Of a stretch of 64,000 nucleotides of DNA, positions 45,946 through 57,720 are shown piece by piece; position 1 is the stretch's first letter; each line of letters begins with the position of its first letter. Both the position numbers and the translations under genes were made by a program. Origin of the DNA: Bos javanicus (lineage: Eukaryota; Chordata; Mammalia; Artiodactyla; Bovidae); contig NC_083885.1 in assembly GCF_032452875.1 (NCBI RefSeq), positions 62,628,425-62,692,424 of the forward strand, given 5' to 3'. The notes beneath the pieces were generated by a model. That model had not been told where the DNA came from. It saw only the letters and a program-made list of their open reading frames with translations, and searched no databases.

Positions 45946-46049
45946 CAGGGGAGTTACGGAGAGCTCTGAGTACTGTAGCCAGGGTAAGAGAAAAGGCGAG
46001 GAAGTGTTTGCAACCACATAGGTTAGGTCTTTCTTCAGCAGGTCCTACA

Positions 46050-47120
46050 ACAGCAACGCCGAGGGTGACTTGGGAGCCCAGAAGAGGCGGTTCAGAGGGT
46101 CAAGGCAGGCTTCCTGGAGGAAGGAGGGGCGGGGCGGCCGGAGCCAAACCTGAAGGGCAAGTTTGGCAACCCCAGGTGGCCTGGAGGGTGAGGGAAGGGT
46201 GTCCCGGCCGGGAGCCGCGGAGGGGAGGGCTGACGCGCCTGCCCGCGTGCCGGGCGCTGGCCAGCGCAGAGGAGCCGGCCCAGTGCGACCCCTCGCCCCG
46301 CGCCCACCCGGGTGCCGCCGCGGGAGGGGCCCTGCTTTCTTCTGTGCCCCGCTTCTGTCACTTCGCGTCCCTGAGCGTCCATGCCACAAATGTTTTCTGA
46401 GCTCAGCCTTGGGGGGTGGGGTGGGGGCAGGCTGGGACTGGTGCCCCACTGATGGGGAAGACAGGGGTCGGAGTGGGGAGGCCACAGCCCCAGGTCTCAG
46501 TGGCTCTGGGCCAGGACCGACGCAGACCTGGCAGAGCCCAGCCCCTTTCTTCACGTGCAGCTGGAGGGCAGTGTGGCTGTGTAGGCATTCGGCGGGGGCT
46601 GCAGTTCTGGGTTGGGGAGGACCGCCTAGGGGTCCGGACTCCCAGATCCAAGGGAGGAGGGGCTTGGGGTCCAGACTCCAGGGTCCGAGGGAGGAGGGGC
46701 TTGGGGTCCAGACCCCCGAGTCTGAGGGAAGAGGGGTGGGGTCCTGGACCCCCGGGTCTGAGGGAGGAGGGGCTGCGGCCCTGGACCCCCGGGTCTGAGG
46801 GAGAACGCCCTGGGGGTCCGGATTCCTGGGTCCGAGGGGCGAGGCGGGCGCAGCGCAGGCGCCCCCAGGCCACTCCCCGCGCCCCCCCCCCCCCCCCAGC
46901 AGCTCCTCGGTGCTTGGGAGCAGCAGGTGAGACAGAAACCCGAGCTTCCGCCCCCGTTCAGGGCCCGGGGCCTCCTTCCTTCTTCCCCGGCCACAAAGAA
47001 GACGCCGCCCTTTCTCCAGACCAGGACACGTGGTTCCCAAATACCACTGGACGCTCACACCCCTGCACCGTCTGACTCCGTAAGTCCTGGGGGAGTGGGT
47101 GGGGGCGCTCACCTGGGGAA
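46050..47120. other. GC- and CpG-rich intergenic block, function unknown
   Basis: 46180-46330 is CpG-dense. 46615-46850 is a G-rich 36-bp-family minisatellite. C16 lies at 46882-46897. A 355-codon open frame on minus is made of repeat units and GC bias, not a recognised protein. Could hold an alternative promoter or a non-coding transcript. Confidence 0.4.
46615..46850 (+). repeat. 36-bp-family minisatellite, about 6 units, intergenic
   Basis: 'gggtctgagggaggaggggc' and 'ccgagggaggaggggcttgg' units on plus. Confidence 0.9.
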
Positions 47121-49289
47121 CCCCGGAACCAAACCACCAACAGTACAGCGCCTTCTATTGAGTGAGCTTTCGGGCTCTGTGGCTCTGAACTTGTCTCTGT
47201 CCCCGAACGCGGGGGAACTGGACTGTTCATTGTCTCCGCTGGGTGATCCCGGAAACCAGACAGAACGCGCGCCACAGCTTAAGTCAACATCGTCTGTGTA
47301 TCATCTCAGAAACCACCCCCCTCTCTTCCATCACCCTTCTCTTCCAAGGCACGCCCCCACTTCTGTCTCCCCGACTCGAGGGTTTGCTGGTGAATTCCTA
47401 GGACTAGGAGGGAGGCAGAATTCACGCAGATTGCTGGGGCAGGGCTTATGAATAAAATAGGAGCTGGGTATCAGGGAGATATATTTAACATACGTATTTA
47501 TTAATTTACGCATTCAGTAAATGGCCCCTGAAACCTAATTTGTGCCTCACTCTTTGCCATCAAGAAGACAGGTTGGTTGGGGAAATAGACCCTGCTGGCA
47601 TTCACAGTAGGGATTCACAGTGACATATGCTGTAACTGAGGTATCAACAGCGCACTGAGTGTCCCTGGAGGAGACCTTTTATTTGAACCTGTAGTGGGCA
47701 TGTGAGGAGGCCAAAGAAGACTTCCCCGGTTAAGTGATAACTGGATGGGGTTCTGAAGGATGAATAGGAGTTCGCCGAGGATGATGTTGGCAAGGATCAC
47801 TATTCCAGGCTTGGGAAGCGGCATGTGCCAAGTCCCCAAGTCATGCAGGAGCAGGTACTCGAGCACCAATCTGGTCCAAGGACGTTCTAAGTGGGGGCCA
47901 ACAAAACCCCTCCCTGCCTTTGTGTTATTGTCACTCTAGTGGGTGTGGTGGGGAGACAGAAGATAAACAGGTAGTGACACTCGTGTGAATAAGGCTTTCG
48001 GATTGTGGGAGTCTCTGTGCAGGAAGCAAAACAAAGGTGAAGAGATGGAGTGACCCGGGCCGGGCAGGTGTGGCGACTCCTGGTGAGCTGGTCACGGGTG
48101 GCTTCTCTGAGGAGGAGGTGCCTGGACTTGAATTTCAGGACGCAGGAATGCAGAGAGGGTTTTGGGCAGAGGGAACACCTGGGGGAGGCTGGGCAGGTGG
48201 GGGTGTGGCTGGCCAGAGGAGATGAGCCTGGAGACAGTGTGGAGGACGGTCCTGATGTTGATGTTGACCATGACCATGGCAAAGGACAGGGTGGCCAGAC
48301 TCCAGCTTAGATGGATTTGCCCCAAGCCTGAGTTTCAAGACGCTCCCTTTCTGGTTGGGGAGGTGACATGAACATGAGCAGCCCAAAAGGTGTCATAAAC
48401 AGAGGCCACTCGGGCAGGGTGGCAGATCAGAGAAGTTCTTCCCGGGGCCTTAGAGTTAAGAGGTTAGGGAAGGTTTTCCCTGAAACTCCTCTGAGACCGG
48501 CTAGCCCATGAGCGGAGGGGTGGGGAGTGACACTGGAGGGCGAGTCTAAGAACTGCCCTGGCTGGAGGAGGGAGGCTGCTGTTAAGCTGTTTGTTCTCTG
48601 GGAGGGATCCAGGGCGACTGGTCTCCCGAAGCTGGAGGAACTTGGCTCTCAGGCTGGGGGGCTGGGGGTGGGGGTGGGGGTGGTGATGGGAAAGGGCTCC
48701 AGACAGACTAGAGTTGGGATCCTGGGTTGGAGCAAGTGACTCCAGATTGTTCTCATTTCTTCCTGGCTATGAGGAGCATAAGCCCTGGTTGCTGCAATAA
48801 CAGCTGCTGGGAAGATGAGGTGTGAAAAGGCAGGTCAAGTGCTTAGAACAGGTTCAGTGCTCAGCCAATGGATGGGTGAGATAGAGACAAAGGAAGGAAT
48901 CAATAACTACATGGCTGGATCCACATACGTGACAAGGACTGGTCCTGCAGACAAAGAGCTCTGCGCCCCAGTGCCTGCTCGCAAGGAACGGGCAGACTCA
49001 GTCCTAAGCTTTTGATGACCGTTCATTTATTCAGGACATTTATCCATTCATTTGGCAAATGGTTCTGAAGCATCTACTCTAACCAGGCACTGTGCCAGGG
49101 GCCAGAGAACTCAACGGCCCCAAACCTGCCCTCGTGGAGTTTATATTCTGGTGGAAAATAAAAAAGTGAATGTGTAGAATGTCAAATGGTGGTCATAAAG
49201 CAGGGAAGAGGGTCCAGTGGGTGTCTTGGGGGTTTTATTGGTTGGGGAAATCCTCACCGAGACGGTGCTATTTCAGTGAAGACCTAAAG
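47121..49289. other. Intergenic DNA, mostly unique, with old-repeat traces
   Basis: Old-repeat text at about 47830-47990 and 49020-49190 ('ccaggcactgtgccaggggcc', 'cctgccctcgtggagtttat'). A (GGGGGT)n patch lies at about 48655-48685. No gene recognised. Confidence 0.45.
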
Positions 49290-49508
49290 GGAGTGAAAGT
49301 GTTAGTTACTCAGTCGTGTCCTACCCTTTTCGAGCCCATGGACTATAGCCCACCAGGCTCTTCTGTCCATGGGATTTCCAGGCAAGAATACTGGAGTGAA
49401 TTGTCATTTCCTCCTCCAGGGGATCTTCCTGACCCAGGGATTGAACTTGTGTTCCCTGGGTCTCATGCATTGCAGACGGATTCTTTCCCACTGAACCATC
49501 AGGGAAGG
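49290..49508 (-). mobile_element. Bov-tA SINE
   Basis: 'tcagtcgtgtcctacccttttcgagccc' at the tail side and tRNA-like text near 49470-49505. Confidence 0.85.
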
Positions 49509-49699
49509 GAGTGAGGTGTGAGGATCTGGGGAAGGATCTTCAGGCAGGGGCAAGGGCCAGTGCAAAGGTCCTGAAGCAGGTGCTCACGCAGCAAAGGTGT
49601 AGGGCATGAAGTCAGAAACGTGACGGGGGTATACTGTGGGTTCTCAGGATCACTGTGGGAGTCTGAAACTGACAGGTGCTATAGTCGGGTTTTGATCAA

Positions 49700-49977
49700 G
49701 TTTTTTTTTTTTTTTTTAAATTGACCTGAAATTAGCCATCTTAGTTAACAACTGAGTAGCATTTTGTACATTGACAGTGTTATGCAACCATCATATCCAT
49801 CTATTCCTAAACACTTTTATCCTCCTCAAATAAAGTCAATACCCTTATTTATATTTAGAAATTTTTTGTGGCCACGCTGTGCAGCATATGGGATGTTGAT
49901 TCCCCAACCAGGGATTGAACCCATATCCTCTGCATTGCAAGGTGATTCTTAACCACTGGACCACTAGGGAAGCCCTG
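49700..49977 (-). mobile_element. L1-like fragment followed by CHR SINE (49857-49977)
   Basis: T-rich 'aaattgacctgaaattagccatcttagttaac' text, then a minus-strand CHR with head 'gggcttccctagtggtccag'. Confidence 0.65.
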
Positions 49978-50352
49978 GAGTTGCCATTTTCTGAGATCCC
50001 AGGGAAGCCCTCCATCCTAGCTGAGCACCTAGTTTGTATGGTGCCTGCCTTGCTCCAGGCAAACTCACTAAGTCTCTCCTTTCCTGCCTTCATTCCTTCT
50101 CATCACCATTAACTCGTGTCCATGCTCCGCTCCTCCTCCCTGCTTCTCTTCCTTCCTCCAGATTATGGAGTCATGAATGTGCTGTGCTGAGCACCTGTAC
50201 TAAACCAACAAAACAAGACCGATTGTCCCAGTCACTATGGCCATGTAACAAATCATTCCAAGACCTGGTGGCTTCAGACAAGGGCCACATTCAGTCTGCA
50301 CGTGAATCTGCCCTCTGCACAGGGCTTGGTGATGGCGGCATACAGGGAAGGA

Positions 50353-50590
50353 AAGTGAAGTTGCTCAATGATGTCCGACTCTTTGTGGCCCCATGGACTG
50401 CAGCCTGCCGTGGTGCCTCCATCTCCATGGGATTCTTCATGGAGCCTCCATTCTCCAAAACAGCCTCCATCCATGGGATTCTCCAGGCAAGAATACTGGA
50501 GTAGGTTGCCATTTTCTTCTCCAGGGGATCTTCCCCACCCTGGGCTCGAACCTGGGTCTCTCGCACTGAAGACATGCTCCCGTCTGAGCC
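50353..50590 (-). mobile_element. Bov-tA SINE with internal duplication
   Basis: The BovA text contains GCCTCCAT..CCATGGGATT twice (about 50416-50435 and 50464-50483), a small duplication within the element. Confidence 0.8.
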
Positions 50591-51084
50591 ACCTCTGCTC
50601 TATTTGGTGAGGGTGGGGGTGGATTGGAAGCTGGGGCAGTGTCGGGACTGGAAAGACGAGCCTGGAATCATCAGGGCTCCTCCACCATCTAATCTTTTCT
50701 CTATGTGGTCTATCCAGCATGGTAGCTTCAGGGTCGCTAAACCTGTTTCTTACATGTCAGGTAAGGGCTCCAAAAATGCGCGGATAGAAAGAGAGGAGAG
50801 AGGGAGAGAGGAAGAGAGAATGAGAATGGGAATGAATTGGGTGTGATAAGCCTTCTGATGGGGGAAGAGTTCTCTCAGGACCTGGGACAGCACCCAACGT
50901 TTGTAGGGATTTATTAGTAACCTCAACAGTGGTAAACGAGTGCATAGACTACCTGGTAGGAGATATTCTTAACTCCTTGGGTGCATCTGGGAATCAGATA
51001 GGAGCTCCTAAGAGGAAAGAATTTGCATGCGTTGTTCTCTTTATAATAACAACGCTACACCCATCAGTGCTCTGGTGTTTCCTG

Positions 51085-51340
51085 TGTCCTTGTCATGAAT
51101 TACTTTCTGTCATCCTTCCAAACCCTGTGACAGGCCAGCAAAATGTAGCCCACCGCTTGTTCTTATAAATAAAGTTTTATTGGAACGCAGCCCTGCTCAT
51201 TTGTTTTCATATCGTCGGTGGCTGCTTCCCTGTCATAATGGCAGAGTCGTTGCAACAAGGACTGGATGGCCCAAAAAGCTGAAATTATTTTCTCTCTGGT
51301 CCTTTGCAGAAGATATTTGTTAACCCCTGCTCTAGAGGTA
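51085..51340. mobile_element. hAT-like non-autonomous DNA transposon remnant
   Basis: 'aaataaagttttattggaacgcagccctgctcat' and the end 'gtccttt..gttaacccctgctctag' resemble a common mammalian DNA-transposon family. A relative lies at 63100-63262. Confidence 0.5.
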
Positions 51341-51429
51341 GGTGATATCAGACCAGTTTATAGAAGAGAAAAAAAAGGGCTCACAGAGGGGATGTTTATT
51401 TGAGGTTGAGAAAGCCAGCATCAGTACTT

Positions 51430-52330
51430 TTTTATTAAGAATTTCCCCCCTTATTTTTAATTGTGGTAAGCTCACATGCCGTGAAATTGGCCATTTTAAC
51501 CACTTTTGAATGTACAATTCTATGGCATTAATTGTATTCATGTTGTTGTGTGCCCATCAACAAACACCATCCATCTCCAGAATTTTCTTCGTCTTGGAAA
51601 ATGGACAAGAACTCCAGAACAAGAAAATGCAGATGAACAAAAAGAAAAAAAAAAAAAAATCATCCTGCCTGGCAGAGATGCCAAAGAGAGGAGTAGTTTT
51701 TTTTTTTTTAACTAAAAAAATATGCACGTTGATATTTAAGCTTAAAAAAGAGAATCAGTCTGCTCTCCCTGCCTCCCCCCACCCATTGACATTTAAGGAA
51801 GAAACTCTGGATGTTGGTAAACATTTGAACTTTCTAAAGCTGTAGACGGAGTCTATCCAGGGACACATACAGACGAATTAACTTGTACTGATAGATGTAG
51901 AGGTTGATTTTATCTATGCCAGTGTCTTGCTATTACAGAGAGACAGGGCAATGAGGAACATTTCCCCATGTGTTTCTTTCCCAATGACCTATTATTCTCT
52001 TAGCCTAAATTCTTCCAAGGGGAAGGGGTGGGTCAAAGATTGGTGCAGATGATTTTGCCGTGGATTACTGAATGACCTTTTAGGAAGGCTGTACCAACTG
52101 ACACTCCCACCAACAGGTAGGTGTAGCTGTTTCACCACATGCTTGCCAACACTGGGTATTATCATTGCTTTGATCCTGCCAATCTGATAAGTGAAAAATA
52201 TCATCTTGTCATTATCCTAATGAGTTTCTTTGATTCCCAGTAGGGCTGAGTAGTTTTATGTGTTTGTTAATTTTCTTTCTTTGCAAATTGGCCCTTATAT
52301 CCTTTGCCTATGCTCCCCCCCTCTCTGTTA
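51430..52330 (-). mobile_element. L1-like remnants
   Basis: 'ggtaagctcacatgccgtgaaattggccattttaacc' and 'accaactgacactcccaccaacaggtagg' are old L1 text. Ends uncertain. Confidence 0.5.
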
Positions 52331-52721
52331 GGGGTGAGACTTTTTTTTCTTATTGATTCATTAGAACTCTTTACATATGAAGGATACTAACTCTGTCATT
52401 TTGGTGGGTAAGAAGAGACAGAAGTTGACAAAGGGGAAGTCACTGCTCAAGGTACACATCTAAGAAGAGGTGGAGCAGAAATCTGAAACAAGATCTTTCT
52501 AGATCCATGTCTTGGGGTCTGTACAGCCTCTGTGGAACCTTCCCTTCTCCCACATCTTGCCCACTCCATGATTCAGGAACCCTGAGTTTCCACAATCTCA
52601 AGAATTGCCAGACCCAGCTACCCTTGCAACGCCCCAGCAGCAAACCTATACTTTGATTTGCTGTGTGGATTAAATATTTGGCACAGATTAGGTACTCGAT
52701 GAACAATGCTGTGCTGTGTGA

Positions 52722-52935
52722 TGTACACAGCTGCTCAGTTGTGTTTGATTCTTTGCGACTCCATGGACTGTTGCCCGCCAGGCTCCTCTGTTCTTGGAAT
52801 TCTCCAGGCAAGAACTGGAGTGGGTTGTCATTTCTTTCTCCAGGGGGTCTTCTCCACCCAGGAATCGAACTCATGTCTTTGTGTTTCCTGTATTGGCAGG
52901 TGGATTCTTTACCACTGTTCCACCAGGGAAGCCCA
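52722..52935 (-). mobile_element. Bov-tA SINE
   Basis: BovA body then tRNA-like head ending 'ccaccagggaagcccaca'. Confidence 0.87.
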
Positions 52936-53154
52936 CACTTAATAAACAAAAGCTGGCATTATTGCCTTTTTTCTGTTTTTTAATCTTCTCTTCAGCTACA
53001 TCTCTTGCCAGCTGCCTACGCCTTCAAGTCCAACCTCCTACCATCGCAAGCAACTTGCCTCACAATTTCTCATGACTCCAGTCAGTCCATTTGAAGAACT
53101 CCTACTCATCCTTCAAAACCCTATATAGGTTTTGCCTCCTCTAGGAAGTCTTCC

Positions 53155-55256
53155 TAGCCAAATTCAGACTTAAATTGAAGAAAGTGGGGAAAACCACTAG
53201 ACCATGTAGGTATGACCTAAATCAAATCCCTTATGATTATATAGTGGAAGTGAGAAATAGATTTAAGGGACTAGATCTGATAGACAGAGTGCCTGATGAA
53301 CTATGGACGGAGGTTCATGACATTGTACAGGAGACAGGGATCAAGACAATCTCCATGGAAAAGAAATGCAAAAAGCAAAATGGCTGTCTGAGGAGGCCTG
53401 ACAAACAGCTGTGAAAAGAAGCGAAAAGCAAAGGAGAAAAGGAAAGATATAAGCATCTGAATGCAGAGTTCCAAAGAATAGCAAGGAGAGATAAGAAAGC
53501 CTTCCTCCGCAATCAATGCAAAGAAATAGAGGAAAACAACAGAATGGGAAAGACTAGATATCTCTTCAAGAAAATTAGAGATACCCAGGGAACATTTCAT
53601 GCAAAGATGGGCTCGATAAAGGACAGAAATAGTATGGACCTAACAGAAGCAGAAGATATTAAGAAGAGGTGGCAAGAATACACAGAAAGACTGTACAAAA
53701 AGGAGCTTCACGACCCAGATAATCATGATGGTGTGATTAGAACCAGATCCTAGAATGTGAAGTCAAGTGGGCCTTAGAATGCATCACTATGAACAAAGCT
53801 AGTGGAGGTGATGGCATTCCAGTTGAGGTATTTCAAATCCTGAAAGATGATGCTGTGAAAGTGCTGCACTCAACACGCCAGCAAATTTGGAAAACTCAGA
53901 AGTGGCCACAGGACTGGAAAAGGTGAGTTTTCATTCCAATCCCAAAGAAAGGCAATGCCAAAGAATGCTCAAACTACTGCACAGTTGCACTCATCTCACA
54001 TGCTAGTAAAGTAATGCTCAAAATTCTCCAAGCCAAGCTTCAGCAGTATGTGAACCGTGAACTTCCAGGTGTTCAAGCTGGAGTTAGAAAAGGCAGAGGA
54101 ACCAGAGATCAAATTGCCAACATCTGCTGGATGATCAAAAAAGCAAGACAGTTCCAGAAAAACATCTATTTCTGCTTTATTGACTATGCCAAAGCCTTTG
54201 ACTGTGTGGATCAAATAAACTAAACTGTGGAAAATTCTTAAAGAGATGGGAATACCACACCACCTGACCTGCCTCTTGAGAAACCTATATGCAGGTCAGA
54301 AAGCAACAGTTAGAACTGGACATGGAACAACAGATTGGTTCCAAATAGGAAAAGGAGTACGTCAAGGCTGTATATTGTCACCCTGCTTATTTAACTTATA
54401 TGCAGAGTACATCATGAGAAATGCTGGGCTGGAGGAAGCACAAGCTGGAATCAAGATTGCCGGGAGAAATATCAATAACCTCAGATATGCAGATGACACC
54501 ACCCTTATGGCAGAAAGTGAAGAGGAACTAAAAAGCCTCTTGATGAAAGTGAAAGAGGAGAGTGAAAAATTTGGCTTAAAGCTCAACATTCAGAAAACTA
54601 AGATCATGGCATCTGGTCCCGTCACTTCATGGGAAATAGATGGGGAAACAGTGGAAACAGTGTCAGACTTTATTTTTTGGGCTCCAAAATCACTGCAGAT
54701 GGTGACTGCAGCCATGAAATTAAAAGATGCTTACTCCTTGGAAGGAAAGTTATGACCAACCTAGATAGCATATTGAAAAGCAGAGACATTACTTTTCCTA
54801 CAAAGGTCTGTCTAGTCAAGGCTATGGTTTTTCCAGTGCTCATGTATGGATGTGAGAGTTGGACTGTGAAGAAAGCTGAGCGCCGAAGAATTGATGCTTT
54901 TGAACTGTGGTGTTGGAGAAGACTCTTGAGAGTCCCTTGGACTGCAAGGAGATCCAACCAGTCCATTCTGAAGGAGATCAGCCCTGGGTGTTCTTTGGAA
55001 GGAATGATGCTGAAACTGAAACTCTAGTACTTTGGCCACGTCATGCGAAGAGTTGACTCATTGGAAAAGACTCTGATGCTGGGAGGGACTGGGGGCAGGA
55101 ATACAGGGGATGAGATGGCTGGATGGCATCACTGACTCGATGGACGTGAGTTTGAGTGAACTCTGGGAGTTGGTGATGGACAGGGAGGCCTGGCATGCTG
55201 AGATTCATGGGGTCACAAGGAGTCCGACCGGACTGAGCAACTGAACTGACTGACTG
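53155..55256 (+). mobile_element. BovB (RTE-type) LINE, 5'-truncated, 2.1 kb, inactive
   Basis: Encodes the reverse-transcriptase part in several frames (AKMGSIKDRN; LRYADDTTLMAESEEELKSL with the YADD active site) and the C-terminal DNA-binding end. Frame breaks occur near 53410, 53750, 54220 and 54690, so no intact protein is possible. A perfect 12-bp target-site duplication AGGAAGTCTTCC flanks it (53143-53154 and 55257-55268). BovB moved into ruminant ancestors by horizontal transfer, by established work. Confidence 0.95.
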
Positions 55257-55268
55257 AGGAAGTCTTCC

Positions 55269-55955
55269 CTCGCTCCTAGCCTGATTCTCCAATCACAGAT
55301 CCTGGATGCTGGCCATAATGCTTTCTTTGGATGCCCTGTTGTGTTTCCTGTGTCCAGGAGGGTTTTCATGACTCACTGTTGGTGCTGCTGCCCCAGACCT
55401 GCAAGTCATGTCAGCCCTCTGTGTCGTAATGGAGCCAAGAGATGATGCTTCAGAGTTGCTAGATCTTTCTCCACCCTGGACATCCCCATCTCAGAGACCA
55501 ACCTGGAGCCTGCTGTCTGGATGCTTTCATCCTGTTCCCAAGACTTCCTGCTGTTTTGGGGGGTAGGGCCCCCCACCTATAAGACTGCTGACCTCAGGCT
55601 TCTCCATCCTGAGTGCTCTGTTGACCCCCGAGCCTCTCATCTCCAGCCTTGTACATTTCTGCCATGTCCTACCCCCACTCATCAATTTTAGCTAAATAGG
55701 CATGTTTTGCCTTGTTAACAAAAAAAGGAAAAGGAAAAAAAAAGTTCTTGGGACATTTGGAAACAATTTATTAATCAGCTATTTGTCATTTTGAAAGTGT
55801 TCTAAAGTGTGTCTGTGGGTTATTGACAAACTCAATCCAATCATAAATCAGAGTTACTTGGATGGTATAATTTTTGAAACTAAATTATGAAAATCTTTTC
55901 AGTGGTTTTTTTTTTTTCTTTTTCATCAGTTTTATTGCAGTATAATTTACATGCA
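55269..55955. other. Unclassified intergenic block
   Basis: Non-coding text ending in an A-rich run (about 55720-55742). It could be an unrecognised long terminal repeat or other retroelement; I cannot assign it. Confidence 0.35.
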
Positions 55956-55959
55956 ATGC

Positions 55960-56182
55960 GTGCATGCTAAATCGCTTCAGTCGTGTCCGACTCTTTGCAA
56001 CCCCATGAACTGTAACCCGCCAAGCTTCTCTGTCCATGGGATTCTCCAGGCAAGAATACTGGAGTGGGTTGCCATTTCCTCCTCCAGGGGATCTTCACGA
56101 CCCAGTGATTGAACCAGTGCCTCTTACATCTCCTGCACTGGCAGGCGAGTTTGTTTTTACCACTAGCGCCACTTGGGAAGTG
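55960..56182 (-). mobile_element. Bov-tA SINE
   Basis: 'cttcagtcgtgtccgactctttgc' on plus and a tRNA-like end near 56150-56180; surrounded by L1-like text. Confidence 0.83.
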
Positions 56183-56447
56183 TCTTACATAGAATAAAAT
56201 CCAGTGAACATACTGATGAGACTTGACGAATGTATGTTGTCATGTGTATAAATTCCTGTGTAACCAAGATACTCTTTCCAAAACTCCCCAAACGTTCCCT
56301 TTGCAGTAATTACATCCCCCACCCCCTCAACCCTTGGTAACCACTGGTATTCATTCTCTCTCCTAGACTGTCATGTAACTGGAATCAAACATATTGTACA
56401 AATACCAATAGATCATGCCTTTTATTAAGAAAGAGTCCATTGTCTGA

Positions 56448-56578
56448 GCAGAAGGAAATGGCAACTCACTTCAGTATTCTTGCCTGGAGAATGCCAAGAT
56501 CGGAACACCCTGGTAGGCTACAGTCCACAGATTGCAAAAAGTCCGAAAGGACTGAGCGACTTCACTTTCACTTTCTTT
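56448..56578 (+). mobile_element. BovA SINE monomer with target-site duplication
   Basis: CCATTGTCTGA at 56437-56447 and 56579-56589 flanks a BovA unit ending 'actttcactttcttt'. Confidence 0.9.
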
Positions 56579-56831
56579 CCATTGTCTGAATTTACTATAA
56601 ATAACTTATTCCTTTAGCTGTTGATGGACATATCTATTACAAAATTGGATTGCTTCCCACTTTTGATTATTTTGATTAAGTGGGATGAGTTGAATTGCCT
56701 CTCCCTTCTACCCCCACAAATTTATATATGTTGAAATCCTAATGTGTAGTAGACATCAGAATACGATCTGATTCGGAAATAGGGTTGTTGCAGATGTAGT
56801 GAATTAGGGGGACGTCATTTTGAATTACGGT

Positions 56832-56930
56832 GGGCCCCTCCTCAGACTCAGAAGTTCAGGCCTCCAGCCCCTCCCTCAGACCCGAGGTCCAGACTCCCGG
56901 CCCCTCCTCCCTCAGGCCCGAAGTTTACAT
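56832..56930 (-). repeat. 36-bp-family minisatellite, about 3 units, intergenic
   Basis: 'cccctcctcagactcagaag' and 'gcccctcctccctcaggccc' units, C-rich on plus. Confidence 0.8.
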
Positions 56931-57054
56931 CCCCATGACCTCCTGGCTCAGTACTCCAGGAATCTGGGAACCTCCTAGGCTTGTAGGTCTTGGATTCTGA
57001 GCATTGAATTTATCAAATTGTCCCAGAAAGTCGACAAATAACTCGTATATTTAT

Positions 57055-57235
57055 GCCACTTATTTATTTGTTTTCATTGAGGTATACTTGATTTTCAGTA
57101 CTACATTAGTTTCAGGTGTACAACAGTGATTCAAATTTTTCACGGATTACATTCGGTTTAAAGTTTTTATGGAATACTGGCTGTCGTCCCTGTGCTGTAC
57201 AATATCGTCTCGGAGCTGTTTTGTTTTATACACAG
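57055..57235 (-). mobile_element. L1 3' fragment
   Basis: 'ttgaggtatacttgattttcagtactacattagtttcagg' is minus-strand L1 tail text, just upstream of the RDH13 promoter. Confidence 0.65.
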
Positions 57236-57329
57236 CTAGTTCGTAGGCACACGTATTTTTAGAGGAGGAAACAGGCTGATCCATTTGAAAGACAAATAGA
57301 GGACCAGGCCCGGAAGCGACAGCTGCCTC

Positions 57330-57720
57330 GCTGGGACCCTGGGGTCCCTACGGCACCGAGCTGAACTTTTAAGCAGAGGGAGTGTGACGTCATCGGAACA
57401 GCGCGTAGGCCCCGCCCCCGAGGCCCCGGCCCCTGAAACTACCATTCCCAGCAGCAGCTGCGCTCGCAGTCCGTCCCCATAGGTCCCACCATGGGGGCCC
57501 CTCCCCCGCCCCGCCCCTTCCTGAGGCGCGGGTTCCGGCGGCGTGTGCCCTTCCGCACGTGGGTCCCGGGCGGCGCGCTCTAGGTGCAGACTCCGGGGTT
57601 CGCGCGTGCGGGCGGCTGCAGTCAGACTCCAGCTCCGGCCAGGCATGAGCCGCTACGTTCTGCCGCTGTCCGTGCTGGGCACGGCCGTGGGCGGCGCCGT
57701 GCTGCTCAAGTGAGTTCGCG
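57330..57720 (+). promoter_or_regulatory. RDH13: RDH13 CpG-rich promoter with CRE, ZNF143-like site and E-box
   Basis: This block is GC- and CpG-rich and ends in exon 1. It holds a perfect palindromic CRE TGACGTCA (57385-57392), a ZNF143-like ACTACCATTCCCAGCAGCA (57438-57456), GC boxes near 57505-57520 and an E-box CACGTG (57556-57561). No TATA box was seen. Confidence 0.75.
57491..57583 (+). other. Possible upstream ORF in the RDH13 leader (30 codons)
   Basis: An ATG in strong Kozak context (CCCACCATGGG) opens a 30-codon frame ending at TAG 57581-57583, 61 bases before the RDH13 ATG and out of frame with it. The peptide is Pro- and Arg-rich. It matters only if transcription starts upstream of 57491. 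Confidence 0.35.

Noticed and set aside
46045..47112. 355-codon minus-strand open frame with repeated GVQDPTP-like units
   Set aside because: The repetition is the 36-bp minisatellite (a multiple of three) read through; no start context, splice support or family match.
54246..54755. Reverse-transcriptase frame as a possible domesticated gene
   Set aside because: It lies within a target-site-duplicated, 5'-truncated BovB copy with frame breaks on both sides.
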